Shown here: in pieces, positions 6,781-18,586 of the stretch
How the letters are laid out: every line of letters starts with the position of its first letter
Numbering within the stretch: position 1 is the first letter of the stretch
Origin: Oscillospiraceae bacterium
GTDB taxonomy: Bacteria; Bacillota; Clostridia; Oscillospirales; Ruminococcaceae
Reading direction: 5' to 3'
DNA length: 42,141 nt
Assembly (NCBI GenBank): GCA_009778115.1
Contig: WRKL01000007.1
Span: 1-42,141, forward strand
Notes under the pieces: model-generated
What the model was told of the DNA's origin: nothing
The model's database searches: none
What the model saw: the letters and a program-made list of their open reading frames with translations, nothing else
Translations under genes and position numbers: made by a program

Positions 6781-6906
6781 TAGACCTCCCCGGGAATTAA
6801 AACGTGATGTGTGAACATCATATTTGAGGATAAATTATCGCCGTGTGACGGAAAATCTCCCGTTCATACGTTGCGAATGCTGCGAATTGATTTTCGAGGA
6901 GTTCTA
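6781..6906 (+). mobile_element. MITE-like element, family 2 copy 1, supplying the hom ribosome binding site
   Basis: A 126-bp segment with inverted ends TAGACCTCCCCGGGAA (6781-6796) and TTTTCGAGGAGTTCTA (6891-6906). It has no coding capacity. Its first half (ATTAAAACGTGATGT, TTTGAGGATAAATT) matches the reverse complement of the second copy at 38215-38357. The right end carries GAGGAG six bases before the ATG of hom. The two copies in opposite orientation at unrelated genes argue for a transposed or otherwise mobilised element. Confidence 0.75.
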
Positions 6907-8157
6907 ATGCAAAAGGATGATAAAAAAATGGCGAATGTTGCGGTTCTGGGGCACGGCATTGTGGGAAGCGGCGTCGTTGAGGTATTGCTGAAAAATTCCG
7001 GAATCATCGAAAAGAGATGCGGGCAGGCGATCAACGTAAAATATATTTTGGATATACGCGAATTTCCTGAGTTGCCGTACAGCGGAAAGTTTATCAAAGA
7101 TTTCGATAAAATAATTAACGACCCCGAAATAGATGTGGTTGCCGAACTTATCGGCGGCATAACCCCTGCGTGTGATTTTGTAAAAGCAAGCCTTTGTGCG
7201 AAAAAGAGTGTGGTGTCTTCCAACAAGGAACTCATAGCGAAAAAAGGCGCGGAGCTTTTAAAAACAGCACATGAAAATAATGTTGAATTGTTTTTTGATG
7301 CAAGCGTCGGCGGCGGTATTCCGATAATCCAACCCCTTTACCAATGTCTTGCGGGTAACGAAATTGAAGTTATCGCCGGAATATTGAACGGGACTACAAA
7401 TTTTATACTTACTAAGATGATACGCGAAAGTATGGGGTTTGACGAAACTTTGGCGTTAGCGCAAAAGCTGGGGTACGCAGAGCGCGACCCTTCGGCTGAT
7501 GTAGACGGCGATGATGCTTGCCGTAAGATATGTATACTGGCGAATATTGTATTCGGAAACCATATTTGCCCCGAAAGCGTTTATACTGAAGGGATTCGTA
7601 ACGTTACCCCCGAGGATGCCGCTTATGCCGGAGAGTGGGGCGGAGTTATAAAGCTCATAGCATACGCGGCAAAATCCGGAGACGGTTCAGGTGTGGAAAT
7701 GATGGTGTGCCCGGCGTTTATAAAATCTTCGGGTCATCTTGCGGGTATTGACGATGTGTTTAACGGCATACTCGTGCGCGGAAATGCGGTTGGCGACGTT
7801 GTCTTTTTTGGTAAAGGCGCAGGGAAATTCCCCACTGCAAGCGCGGTCATAGGAGATATAATAAGTGCGGTAAATTCGAAAGGAAAATCAAGGCTTCCGG
7901 TTTGGAGCGATAATGGTGTGAACACCGTAAAAAACCGAAATGAATACAAGGCGGCATTCTATTTCAGGGTTACCGGTTCAAGTGCGGATCGTTTTATTCC
8001 GCAAGGCTCGCAAAAGTTGGAACTGCCGAAAAAGACAGCGGAGGAAACCGCTTTTGTTACCCCTGTTATTACAGAAGATGAAGCTGAAACGCTGGTAAAA
8101 AATATCGAAAAATCAGGCAGCAAACTGCTGAACCGGATAAGGGTGCTGGAATATTAA
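6907..8157 (+). CDS. hom: Homoserine dehydrogenase
   Basis: A 416-residue enzyme reducing aspartate semialdehyde to homoserine in the threonine/methionine branch. The Rossmann motif VAVLGHGIVGSGVVEVLL is at residues 10-27. The catalytic domain holds VGGGIPIIQPL, GILNGTTNFILTKM, YAERDPSADVDGDDACRKI and the usual conserved Lys and Asp residues. The C-terminal 70 residues occupy the place of the ACT domain but lack the usual PGVLA-type ligand loop, so threonine feedback may be lost. The ATG at 6907 uses GAGGAG from the family 2 element. An internal ATG at 6928 with AAAGGA upstream is nearer the family consensus and is a real alternative. It is followed after 50 bp by the aspartate kinase gene. 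Confidence 0.93.
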   Translation: MQKDDKKMANVAVLGHGIVGSGVVEVLLKNSGIIEKRCGQAINVKYILDIREFPELPYSGKFIKDFDKIINDPEIDVVAELIGGITPACDFVKASLCAKKSVVSSNKELIAKKGAELLKTAHENNVELFFDASVGGGIPIIQPLYQCLAGNEIEVIAGILNGTTNFILTKMIRESMGFDETLALAQKLGYAERDPSADVDGDDACRKICILANIVFGNHICPESVYTEGIRNVTPEDAAYAGEWGGVIKLIAYAAKSGDGSGVEMMVCPAFIKSSGHLAGIDDVFNGILVRGNAVGDVVFFGKGAGKFPTASAVIGDIISAVNSKGKSRLPVWSDNGVNTVKNRNEYKAAFYFRVTGSSADRFIPQGSQKLELPKKTAEETAFVTPVITEDEAETLVKNIEKSGSKLLNRIRVLEY

Positions 8158-8207
8158 ACCGCCGTAGTGAGAAATAAGGAAAAATATGCAAGAGGTGAAC
8201 ATTTAAT

Positions 8208-11443
<3,236 letters not shown>

Positions 11444-11562
11444 TCACCGGACTGCACAAAAAATCATGTAACGCCGTCATGTTTTTGCCGCGGCAGATGA
11501 TGCAAGCGCTGACCCGGTTCCTTTTCTGAATATTTTTACGCATATGCCCCGCTCTTATTTAT

Positions 11563-11632
11563 AGGAAGCGTTGAAAAAGCCGATGCTATTGATGAAATGT
11601 GCTAGATTAGTAATACCTATGTTTTTCAGCTC
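11563..11632. repeat. Diverged copy of dispersed repeat family 1 (copy B)
   Basis: GCGTTGAAAAAGC (11568-11580) and GTTTTTCAGC (11621-11630) are inverted ends about 60 bp apart. The left end matches other family members. Internal sequence is not conserved. It lies between ligA and ackA, in the 490-bp stretch 11432-11921 that has no supportable gene. Confidence 0.55.
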
Positions 11633-11705
11633 CTGTAATTTTAGCATAGCAGCAAGATTTTTGTCAATTTTTTGAGCTTGCAATACTTTTGGGTAAGAAT
11701 CCGGC

Positions 11706-11733
11706 TTTACAAATAAAAAAAATATGGTATGAT
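11706..11733 (+). promoter_or_regulatory. Promoter of ackA
   Basis: TTTACA (11706-11711), a 16-nt spacer and TATGAT (11728-11733) preceded by TGG (extended -10). It lies just upstream of repeat copy C, which would therefore be transcribed as the first part of the ackA leader. Confidence 0.7.
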
Positions 11734-11741
11734 ATATGTCA

Positions 11742-11856
11742 GGGCGTTGAAAAAGCTGATTGCGAGCAATCTGTTTGCGGGTGAATCGCCCGCGAGCAAG
11801 TCGCCCGCAAAAATACTGCGGCGATGATCTGCGCAAAGCGGTTTTTTTAAGAGCGT
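11742..11856. repeat. Copy of dispersed repeat family 1 in the ackA leader (copy C)
   Basis: The left end GGGCGTTGAAAAAGC is followed by two CGCCCGC blocks. The segment AAGTCGCCCGCAAAAATAC with TGCGGCGATGAT matches the interior of the intact copy at 18041-18174. The right end is decayed (AGCGGTTTTTTTAAGAGCG in place of AGCGGTTTTTGTTTTTCAAC). The 115-bp element occupies most of the untranslated leader of ackA. Confidence 0.65.
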
Positions 11857-11921
11857 TATCAAATTGGAGAGCAGATTCCTGGCATTTCAGGATATATTCT
11901 GCAGAAGGGAGAAAATTAATC

Positions 11922-13121
11922 ATGTATGTATTGGTAATCAATTCCGGCAGTTCGTCCTTGAAATATCAGCTTCTCGATATGTCAAAAAACGAATTGCTGG
12001 CAAAGGGAGTTTGCGAAAAAATAGGATCGGGAGGTATGTTTTCCTATCAGGCCGGAAATATTAAGATCAAAGAAAAACCCATGGAAATCGCAACGCATGA
12101 GGATGCTATCCGTATCGCGATGGAAACACTGACCGATGCTGTTGCGGGTATATTAAAGGATATTCGCCAAATTGGAGCGGTAGGACACCGGATCGTCCAC
12201 GGCGGCGAAAATTTCATCAAGCCTGTAATAGTGAGCCGCGGAGTGCTCGAAGAAATGAAAAAGAACACGATCCTTGCACCGCTTCATAATCCGCCGGCGG
12301 AAAAGGGAGTGGAGGCGTGCATGAAGTTATTGCCTGAAATCCCTCATGTAGCGGTATTTGATACGTCCTTTTATACCAGTATTCCGGATTATGCTTATGT
12401 GTATCCCATTCCGTACAAATATTATGAAAAACATAAAATCCGGCGTTACGGATTCCACGGAACATCGCATAATTATGTAACGGGACGGGCGGCAGAATTT
12501 ATCGGCCGCGATATAAAGCAAATAAAAATAGTTTCTTGTCATTTAGGTAACGGCTCGTCGATAACCGCTGTCAAAAATGGCAGGAGCGTAGACACAACGA
12601 TGGGATTTACTCCGCTTGAGGGGTTGATGATGGGTACGCGTTCGGGTACGATAGATCCTTCTATAATCACATTTTTAATGCGTGAGGAAAACCTTTCACC
12701 CAAACAAATGGAGGATATACTCAATAAAAAATCAGGATTCGGCGGCGTTTCGGGGAAATATACCGACTGGCGCGACATTTGCAGCGCTTCGGAAAATGGG
12801 GAACAGAGAGCTATGCTCGTCCAAAAAATAATTTCGGCTCAGATCAAAAAATATATAGGGGGATTTGCCGCCGTAATGGGGGGAGTCGACGTTTTAATTT
12901 TTACAGCGGGAATAGGCGAGAACTCTTGCGATATGCGCGCTCTCGCCACGGACGGACTTGAATTTTTGGGCATCAAAATTAATAGGGAATTAAACGAAAA
13001 TATGCCCTTGGGCGTGAATGTCGATCTTTCCGCATCCGACGCGATGGTTAAAACCCTGGTTATTCCCACCAACGAAGAATTAATGATAGCAAACGAAACG
13101 GTGAATATTATTAAGAGCTAA
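11922..13121 (+). CDS. ackA: Acetate kinase
   Basis: A 399-residue enzyme interconverting acetyl phosphate and acetate with ATP formation, central to fermentative energy metabolism. The N-terminal VINSGSSSLKYQ (Asn7) is the phosphate-binding motif. GHRIVHGGENF, RRYGFHGTSHNYV, HLGNGSSITAV and FTAGIGENSCDMR are all present. The open frame extends upstream, but the ATG at 11922 (MYVLVINSGS) matches the family start and has AAGGGAG about 13 bases upstream. No phosphotransacetylase gene is adjacent. The end overlaps the convergent small gene at 13118-13297 by 4 bases. Confidence 0.97.
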   Translation: MYVLVINSGSSSLKYQLLDMSKNELLAKGVCEKIGSGGMFSYQAGNIKIKEKPMEIATHEDAIRIAMETLTDAVAGILKDIRQIGAVGHRIVHGGENFIKPVIVSRGVLEEMKKNTILAPLHNPPAEKGVEACMKLLPEIPHVAVFDTSFYTSIPDYAYVYPIPYKYYEKHKIRRYGFHGTSHNYVTGRAAEFIGRDIKQIKIVSCHLGNGSSITAVKNGRSVDTTMGFTPLEGLMMGTRSGTIDPSIITFLMREENLSPKQMEDILNKKSGFGGVSGKYTDWRDICSASENGEQRAMLVQKIISAQIKKYIGGFAAVMGGVDVLIFTAGIGENSCDMRALATDGLEFLGIKINRELNENMPLGVNVDLSASDAMVKTLVIPTNEELMIANETVNIIKS

Positions 13122-13297
13122 CGGAATACATCGCAAATATCGGTAACCATGCTGCCGAAAGAGTTAATAGCTTTACCCGCTTTCTTTCTGGCTGCGGTAT
13201 TCCTGTTCGAACCCAGGTTTGCGGTGATCATGTAGGCCGCCGTACCAATCGTAAGCCCTACCGCCGCTCCGAGCAGTGCGTTGTTTCTTTTTTTCAT
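13118..13297 (-). CDS. Small membrane protein
   Basis: A 59-residue protein: a basic N-terminus (MKKRNNALLG), one glycine-rich hydrophobic segment (AAVGLTIGTAAYMITANLG) and a basic amphipathic tail. This layout recalls YtxH-like small envelope proteins, but the resemblance is general. A ribosome binding site GAAAGGAAC lies about 10 bases upstream. It is convergent with ackA, overlapping by 4 bases. Function is unknown. It is retained as real because of the ribosome binding site and the coherent membrane topology. Confidence 0.7.
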   Translation of the reverse strand: MKKRNNALLGAAVGLTIGTAAYMITANLGSNRNTAARKKAGKAINSFGSMVTDICDVFR

Positions 13298-13459
13298 CAT
13301 TGTAATCGTTCCTTTCGTATTTTCATATATTTATTTTACCCCGACGTCCGAAATTAATCATTGTTATGTTTTTCCATAAAATTCAAAGAAAAAATACTTG
13401 AGAGAGAAACCGGGCCGGCACATATGACCATTTATTGCGGCAGGAATAGTCCTGTTTGC

Positions 13460-13498
13460 ATGGCTTTTTGTGCGGTTTGGTGCAAGGTGCTTTTTATG
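13460..13498 (+). promoter_or_regulatory. Leader segment shared with polC
   Basis: The 37 nt ending at the rqcH ATG (13462-13498) match the 37 nt ending at the polC ATG (28563-28599) at 28 of 37 positions, including TTGGTGCA. In the rqcH copy it includes AAGGTG six bases before the ATG, acting as ribosome binding site. See the finding. Confidence 0.45.
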
Positions 13499-15208
13499 CC
13501 GCTGGACGGAATGTTTCTTTGTGCAATAAAAAATGAAATTATATCGGATGCGATAGGTGCGAGAGTCGATAAAATACACCAGCCTATGCGTGATGTTGTC
13601 GTAATATCAATGCACGAATCAGGCAGAAACCTCAAACTTCTCATCTCGGCGAATGCTTCGGGCGCAAGGGTGGGTTTTTCTTCTGTTGCTTTTGAAAATC
13701 CGGCATCACCTCCTATGTTTTGTATGTTATTGCGTAAACATATAAGGAGCGGAAGACTGATTGGAGCACGCCAGCAGGGTTTGGACAGGGTGCTGTATCT
13801 GGATTTTGAGTCGGTTAGCGAAATGGGCAGCAAAAATCAACTAACATTGGTGTGTGAATTGATCCCCAGAAGAGCAAATTGCATATTAATAAACCAAAAC
13901 AACGTTATTATTGACGCGCTTAAACGTACAAACCCGTTGGAGAGCAATGACAGGATAATTTTTCCGGGTGTGGAATACAACCCTCTGCCTGAGCAGGATA
14001 AATTGAATATTTTAGAAGTTGAAAACGAGCAGATAATTTCCAAAATAATAAACAATGCTTCAGGTTTGCCGGATAAAGATTTGATGGGTGCTGTGCAGGG
14101 ACTGTCGCCGTTGATTTCGAGAGAACTTCTTCATATATACGAAACCAACTGCGAAGAAACCCTGAATGCGCAAAAACTTGGTTTTATGCTGAATAATCTG
14201 CGTGAAGGTTTGTCAAACCCGGATTATGTTATACTTTTTGACGGTGAAATACCCAAGGATTTCAGTTTTATGAATATAACACAATACGGGAATTCATTGG
14301 GCATAAAAAGATATGACAGCGCATCCGGATTAATGGAAGAATTTTATTCACAACGTGATGAAAAAGAACGCCGGCGGCAAAGTGCCGGCGAGTTGCTGAG
14401 ATTTATCAAGCTTAGAATAGAACGCTGTTCCAGAAAACTTGAATCGCAAAAATTGGAATACAAACAAAGCAAAAAACGGGATGCACAAAAATTTTGCGGT
14501 GATTTGATCAATGCGAATTTGAACAATATAAAGAAAGGTCAAACAACGGTACGGCTTGTAAATTATTACGATAATACTCTGCCCGAAATCGAAATTAAAT
14601 TGGATGCAAAATTAACTCCCAGTCAGAACGCCCAAAAGTATTACACAGAGTATAAAAAAGCGGTGAATGCTGAACGGACACTGGCAGAGCTGATCGAGCA
14701 GGGAAAATCCGAATTGGAATATCTCGAAAGCGTACATGATGCCGCATCAAGAGCGCAAGAGCGTGCCGAAATTGACGAAATACGGGAAGAACTTGCCGCT
14801 GCGGGATATATCCGGAAAACAAAGGGAAACCTAAAAGGAAGACCCAAAAGCAAACCTTTGGATTATTTGCGCTTTAAATCACCGGACGGTTTCACAATAC
14901 TGTGCGGCCGCAACAATACGCAAAATGATCGGCTTTTACGTCAGGCGAAACCCTTTGATATTTGGTGTCATGCAAAAAATATGCCCGGTTCTCACGTCGT
15001 CGTAATGACAGAAGGGAAAAGTGTTCCGGATGAAACTATAGGAACAGCGTTGCGTATAGCCGCGTTTCATTCCAAAGGACGGGAAAGCTCGTCCGTGCCG
15101 GTGGACTATACCTTGATAAAAAACGTAAAAAAACCATCCGGCGCAAAAGCGGGGTATGTTATATTTACGCACCAAAAAACCGTTACGGTAAGTCCCAAAA
15201 TCACCTGA
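13496..15208 (+). CDS. rqcH: RqcH, ribosome-quality-control NFACT protein
   Basis: A 570-residue protein, the bacterial relative of Rqc2/NEMF that binds stalled 50S subunits and adds C-terminal Ala tails to nascent chains. The start MPLDGMFLCAIKNEI is the family's start, so I chose the ATG at 13496 and not the longer open frame. Asp97-Arg98 in QQGLDRVLYLD corresponds exactly to the D97/R98 pair required for tailing in B. subtilis RqcH. A helical coiled-coil arm covers about residues 280-430, and the NFACT-R domain (PDGFTILCGRNNTQND, AKPFDIWCHAKNMPGSHVV) is at the C-terminus. It has also been called fibronectin-binding protein FbpA. It is followed by a promoter and rny. Confidence 0.96.
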   Translation: MPLDGMFLCAIKNEIISDAIGARVDKIHQPMRDVVVISMHESGRNLKLLISANASGARVGFSSVAFENPASPPMFCMLLRKHIRSGRLIGARQQGLDRVLYLDFESVSEMGSKNQLTLVCELIPRRANCILINQNNVIIDALKRTNPLESNDRIIFPGVEYNPLPEQDKLNILEVENEQIISKIINNASGLPDKDLMGAVQGLSPLISRELLHIYETNCEETLNAQKLGFMLNNLREGLSNPDYVILFDGEIPKDFSFMNITQYGNSLGIKRYDSASGLMEEFYSQRDEKERRRQSAGELLRFIKLRIERCSRKLESQKLEYKQSKKRDAQKFCGDLINANLNNIKKGQTTVRLVNYYDNTLPEIEIKLDAKLTPSQNAQKYYTEYKKAVNAERTLAELIEQGKSELEYLESVHDAASRAQERAEIDEIREELAAAGYIRKTKGNLKGRPKSKPLDYLRFKSPDGFTILCGRNNTQNDRLLRQAKPFDIWCHAKNMPGSHVVVMTEGKSVPDETIGTALRIAAFHSKGRESSSVPVDYTLIKNVKKPSGAKAGYVIFTHQKTVTVSPKIT

Positions 15209-15256
15209 TATTTATACAATTAAAATTAATTTTTAAAATTATTTTTCATTTTATGC

Positions 15257-15286
15257 TTGACAAAATTTATCATATAGATATATAAT
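15257..15286 (+). promoter_or_regulatory. Promoter upstream of rny
   Basis: A perfect TTGACA (15257-15262), an 18-nt spacer and a perfect TATAAT (15281-15286). It would give a leader of about 215 nt before the GTG of rny. The leader (15294-15510) contains no gene. I see no clear riboswitch in it. Confidence 0.8.
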
Positions 15287-15510
15287 TATCATTGTGCCGC
15301 ATAAAAAATGAGGGAGTATGCGAATTTTGCTCCCGGGGTATTTCTGTGAATAGATTTCCCGCATATATTTGACAGTGCCCTTATCCGGTGAACCGTATGG
15401 TTTTCGGATAAATTTATGTATACTTAAGTGACCTTTTTCTATGTTGAAATATTTTCGCAAAGCATAGGATACAGGTCGGAAATTGAATATTGAGGAGAGT
15501 GAAATCCATC

Positions 15511-17076
15511 GTGGACACAACAACAGTGTTGTTGATTGCTGTTGCCGCGTTTTGCGTTGCCGCCGCTTTAAGCGGATTTGTCGCCTTTAAAATGGGCGTT
15601 GCTTATAGAAAAAGAATAGCGGAAACCGAAGTCGGCAGTGCCGAAGAGCAAGCAAAAAAAATTCTTGAAGATGCCAATAAGGAATCCCAGACTATTCACA
15701 AGGAAAAAATCATCGAAGCCAAGGATGAAATCCACAAGCTGAGATCCGAATCGGAGCGTGATTTAAAAGAGCGTCGCAAAGAAATAAACAGGCTTGAACA
15801 GCGTATACAACAAAAAGAAGAAGCTACACAGCGCAGATTAGATAATCTGGAAAAGAAAGAAGAGCAGATACAAAGCAAACTGTCGGTTGCGCAGGAAAAA
15901 CTTGACGAAGCCGAAATTATTAAGAAGAGTCAGCTGGAATATTTAGAACGCATATCTTCCATGACGCAAAAACAAGCGCGGGATTTGTTGATGCAGAATC
16001 TGGAAGACGATTTGCTGCATGAAAAGTCGTTAAAAATCGCATTCTATGAACAGCAAATCAAAGATGAATCCGACCAGCGCGCGCAAAACATTATATCTCT
16101 TGCAATATCGCGGCTGGCAGCGGAACACGTTTCAGAAGCGACGGTATCGGTAGTTCCGTTGCCGAGTGACGAAATGAAAGGACGTATAATCGGTCGTGAG
16201 GGGCGCAATATCAAGGCGTTGGAAATAGAAACCGGGGTAGACCTTATTATAGACGACACTCCCGAAGCTATAACGCTGTCCTGTCATGATCCGGTGCGCA
16301 GAGAGGTTGCGCGGCAGACGTTGGAACGCCTTATCCTGGACGGACGTATTCACCCGGGACGGATTGAGGGAACCGTCGAAAAAGCAAAACGTGACGTAGA
16401 GCAAAAAATCCGTATAGACGGTGAACGTGCCGTTATGGATACAAATATCAATAATGTGCATCATGAGCTTGTGAAGCTTATCGGACGGCTCACGTTCCGT
16501 ACAAGTTACGGACAAAATGTGCTGGATCATTCGATTGAAGTTGCACATTTCGCCGGGATAATGGCGAACGAAATCGGTGCGGATGCGACTATGGCGCGGC
16601 GAGCGGGCTTGCTGCACGATATCGGTAAGGGATTAAATCATGAGATAGATGGTTCGCATATCCAGATCGGTGTGGATGTTTGCAAAAAATACAAGGAGAA
16701 TGCGGCTATAATTCACGCTATCGAAGCGCACCACGGCGACGTTGAAGCAAAAACGGTAATAGCCTGTCTGGTTCAGGCGGCAGATGCGCTTTCCGCGGCC
16801 CGGCCGGCGGCAAGACGCGAAAATGTAGAAAACTATATCAAACGATTACAAAAGCTGGAAGAAATTGCGAATTCTTTCCATGGCGTGGAAAAATCTTTCG
16901 CCATACAAGCAGGACGGGAGCTTAGAATAATGATAAAGCCCGAGTCCGTTAAAGATGAAAATATGACGGCGATTGCCCGGGACATCGCTAAAAAAATCGA
17001 ATCCGGTGTAGACTATCCGGGACAGATAAAAGTTCATTTAATAAGAGAAAGCCGGGCAATCGAATTTGCAAAATAA
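15511..17076 (+). CDS. rny: Ribonuclease Y
   Basis: A 521-residue membrane-anchored endoribonuclease that starts mRNA decay in many Firmicutes. An N-terminal membrane helix ([19 protein letters not shown]) is followed by a long charged coiled coil (about residues 35-165), a KH RNA-binding domain ([15 protein letters not shown] from residue 224) and an HD domain with the metal-binding H369-D370 in GLLHDIGKG. The length matches the family. The start is GTG at 15511 (MDTTTVLL) with TGAGGAGA 12 bases upstream; TTG at 15490 is less likely. It has its own promoter and an intrinsic terminator. Confidence 0.97.
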   Translation: MDTTTVLLIAVAAFCVAAALSGFVAFKMGVAYRKRIAETEVGSAEEQAKKILEDANKESQTIHKEKIIEAKDEIHKLRSESERDLKERRKEINRLEQRIQQKEEATQRRLDNLEKKEEQIQSKLSVAQEKLDEAEIIKKSQLEYLERISSMTQKQARDLLMQNLEDDLLHEKSLKIAFYEQQIKDESDQRAQNIISLAISRLAAEHVSEATVSVVPLPSDEMKGRIIGREGRNIKALEIETGVDLIIDDTPEAITLSCHDPVRREVARQTLERLILDGRIHPGRIEGTVEKAKRDVEQKIRIDGERAVMDTNINNVHHELVKLIGRLTFRTSYGQNVLDHSIEVAHFAGIMANEIGADATMARRAGLLHDIGKGLNHEIDGSHIQIGVDVCKKYKENAAIIHAIEAHHGDVEAKTVIACLVQAADALSAARPAARRENVENYIKRLQKLEEIANSFHGVEKSFAIQAGRELRIMIKPESVKDENMTAIARDIAKKIESGVDYPGQIKVHLIRESRAIEFAK

Positions 17077-17088
17077 TCCAAAATTCAT

Positions 17089-17119
17089 CCCCCGGTTATA
17101 TGCCGGGGGTTTCGTTTTT
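17089..17119 (+). terminator. Intrinsic terminator of rny
   Basis: CCCCCGG (17089-17095), a 7-nt loop and CCGGGGG (17103-17109) followed by TTTCGTTTTT. It is a classical strong Rho-independent terminator 12 nt after the rny stop. Confidence 0.93.
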
Positions 17120-17178
17120 GCCAAGAGTAAAATTCTCCTCCGGCAAAAATTCGCGGCATTTTAAAGGAACGGTTTTTT

Positions 17179-17994
17179 ATGAATTCTTTGATGACAGTAA
17201 TAAAAGAGCATATTGCCTGTAAGAGTCAATTATTCAAATTAGCAAAATCTGATATTCTGCGCACTTATAGGGGCGCGGCTCTCGGGTGGTTTTGGGCGAT
17301 TTTGAAGCCGGGTTTTACTATTTTTGTTTATTGGTTTGTTTTTGAAATAGGTCTGAGGGTAGGGAGAGATATAGGCGCGGATATTCCTTTCTATTTATGG
17401 CTCCTGGCAGGTATCGTGCCGTGGTTTTATATGAGCGAAATGCTTACTCAGGGGATGGGTTCGATAAAAAGATACGGGTATCTTGTCACCAAGATGAAGT
17501 TTCCCGTGTCCACTATACCCACCTTTGTAAGTCTTTCCAAAGCGTTTGTTAATGCTATGCTTATACTCATAGTAATAATAATCTTTTGGGTGATGGGTTA
17601 TCCGCCGAATATATATTATTTGCAAATTCCATTTTATTTTATGCTTACGTTTATGTTTTTCACGATGTATGCGTTATTTGCCGCACCGTTATCGGCTATA
17701 AGCAAGGATTTTTCCAATTTTATAAAGTCGCTTATAACTGCGGTATTCTGGCTCTCGGGTATTATATGGGATTCGGAGCGGATAAACAACGAATTGGTTA
17801 AGCGGATAATGATGTTTAATCCGGTAAACTTCTTGTGTACCGGGTTTCGGGATGCCCTTGTGTATCAAAGATGGTTTTTTGATCAGGAACGGTATTTGAA
17901 TTTTATCACTTTCGCAGGAATGATGCTTTTGATGTTTGCTCTCGCCTTGTTTGTTTATAAAAAAACACGCAAAGAAATTCCGGATGTATTATAA
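17179..17994 (+). CDS. Polysaccharide/teichoic acid export ABC permease (TagG/Wzm type)
   Basis: A 271-residue ABC-2 type membrane protein. The N-terminal DILRTYRGAALGWFWAILKP is the signature of permeases exporting O-antigen, teichoic acid or other undecaprenyl-linked glycans. Five or six hydrophobic segments follow, and the motif MFNPVNFLCTGFRDALVYQRW precedes the last helices. It would work with an ATPase (TagH/Wzt type) to move a glycan across the cytoplasmic membrane. No ATPase or glycosyltransferase gene is adjacent, which is unusual because the two are normally paired. AAAGGAAC precedes the ATG. The next gene, ybaB, is separated by repeat copy D. Confidence 0.88.
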   Translation: MNSLMTVIKEHIACKSQLFKLAKSDILRTYRGAALGWFWAILKPGFTIFVYWFVFEIGLRVGRDIGADIPFYLWLLAGIVPWFYMSEMLTQGMGSIKRYGYLVTKMKFPVSTIPTFVSLSKAFVNAMLILIVIIIFWVMGYPPNIYYLQIPFYFMLTFMFFTMYALFAAPLSAISKDFSNFIKSLITAVFWLSGIIWDSERINNELVKRIMMFNPVNFLCTGFRDALVYQRWFFDQERYLNFITFAGMMLLMFALALFVYKKTRKEIPDVL

Positions 17995-18040
17995 AAAATA
18001 TTATTTCATCCGTATTTATAATTGAAATTTGTATTAAGAA

Positions 18041-18174
18041 GTGTTGAAAAAGTCGCCCGAGAATAAAATCGCCCGCAAAAAATACTACGGCAATATTTTC
18101 GTCATATCCCCAAAAATATACGTTGACATATTAAGCGTTACCCTTGATTTTTAGCGGTTTTTGTTTTTCAACAC
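18041..18174. repeat. Full-length copy of dispersed repeat family 1 (copy D)
   Basis: A 134-bp element with perfect 11-bp inverted ends GTGTTGAAAAA and TTTTTCAACAC, then CCCCC. Its interior has two CGCCCG blocks, the segment GCAAAAAATACTACGGCAAT, and near the right end CCCTTGATTTTTAGCGG, which is also present in copies E and F. It has no coding capacity. It fills the gap between the ABC permease and ybaB and could form a long hairpin in the transcript. Confidence 0.8.
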
Positions 18175-18203
18175 CCCCACTAAAGAAAGGAATTGTGATT
18201 TTT

Positions 18204-18545
18204 ATGAAATCCAGAATGCCTCCGGGTTATAACAGCGGAATGAATAATCCGATGAAACAAATGCAAAAAATGCAGGAGGAAATCCAAAAATCCAAAGAAG
18301 AACTGGAACAAAAAGAATTTATCGTAACGTCCGGGGGCGGCATGGTGGAAGTCGTCATTAGCGGAAAAAAAGAAATTACCGGCATAAAAATGAAACCCGA
18401 AGTTGTGGATCCGGACGATGTGGAAATGCTTGGAGATTTAATAATATCCGCTGTAAACGAAGCGATCCGCAAGGTAGAAGAGGCATCTGAATCTGACATG
18501 GAACGAATAACCGGCGGTTTGTCCATACCCGGAATGCCTTTCTAG
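18204..18545 (+). CDS. ybaB: YbaB/EbfC family nucleoid-associated protein
   Basis: A 113-residue protein. The N-terminal Met/Gly/Asn-rich segment (MKSRMPPGYNSGMNNPM) and the core MQKMQEEIQKSKEEL followed by VTSGGGMVEVVISGKKEITGI match the YbaB family, dimeric DNA-binding proteins commonly encoded between dnaX and recR. Here recR follows at 41 bp but dnaX is absent, its place taken by a repeat element and a permease gene. The ATG at 18204 fits the family start, though AAAGAAAGG is 13 bases away. GTG at 18195 lies closer to that site and is an alternative. Confidence 0.93.
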   Translation: MKSRMPPGYNSGMNNPMKQMQKMQEEIQKSKEELEQKEFIVTSGGGMVEVVISGKKEITGIKMKPEVVDPDDVEMLGDLIISAVNEAIRKVEEASESDMERITGGLSIPGMPF

Positions 18546-18586
18546 GGTTTAAAATGCAAATTTTGTTCCAATGAACGGGGTCTGTT

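Noticed and set aside
6680..6820. Leader peptide with heptad repeats (KAPVSQT type) in the 21-nt repeats
   Set aside because: The frame has no start codon after the preceding stop and no ribosome binding site.
11760..11921. N-terminal extension of acetate kinase
   Set aside because: It is encoded by repeat copy C and lacks any family resemblance; MYVLVINSGS is the family start.
18123..18157. TTGACA inside repeat copy D as a ybaB promoter
   Set aside because: No acceptable -10 box lies 16-18 nt downstream.
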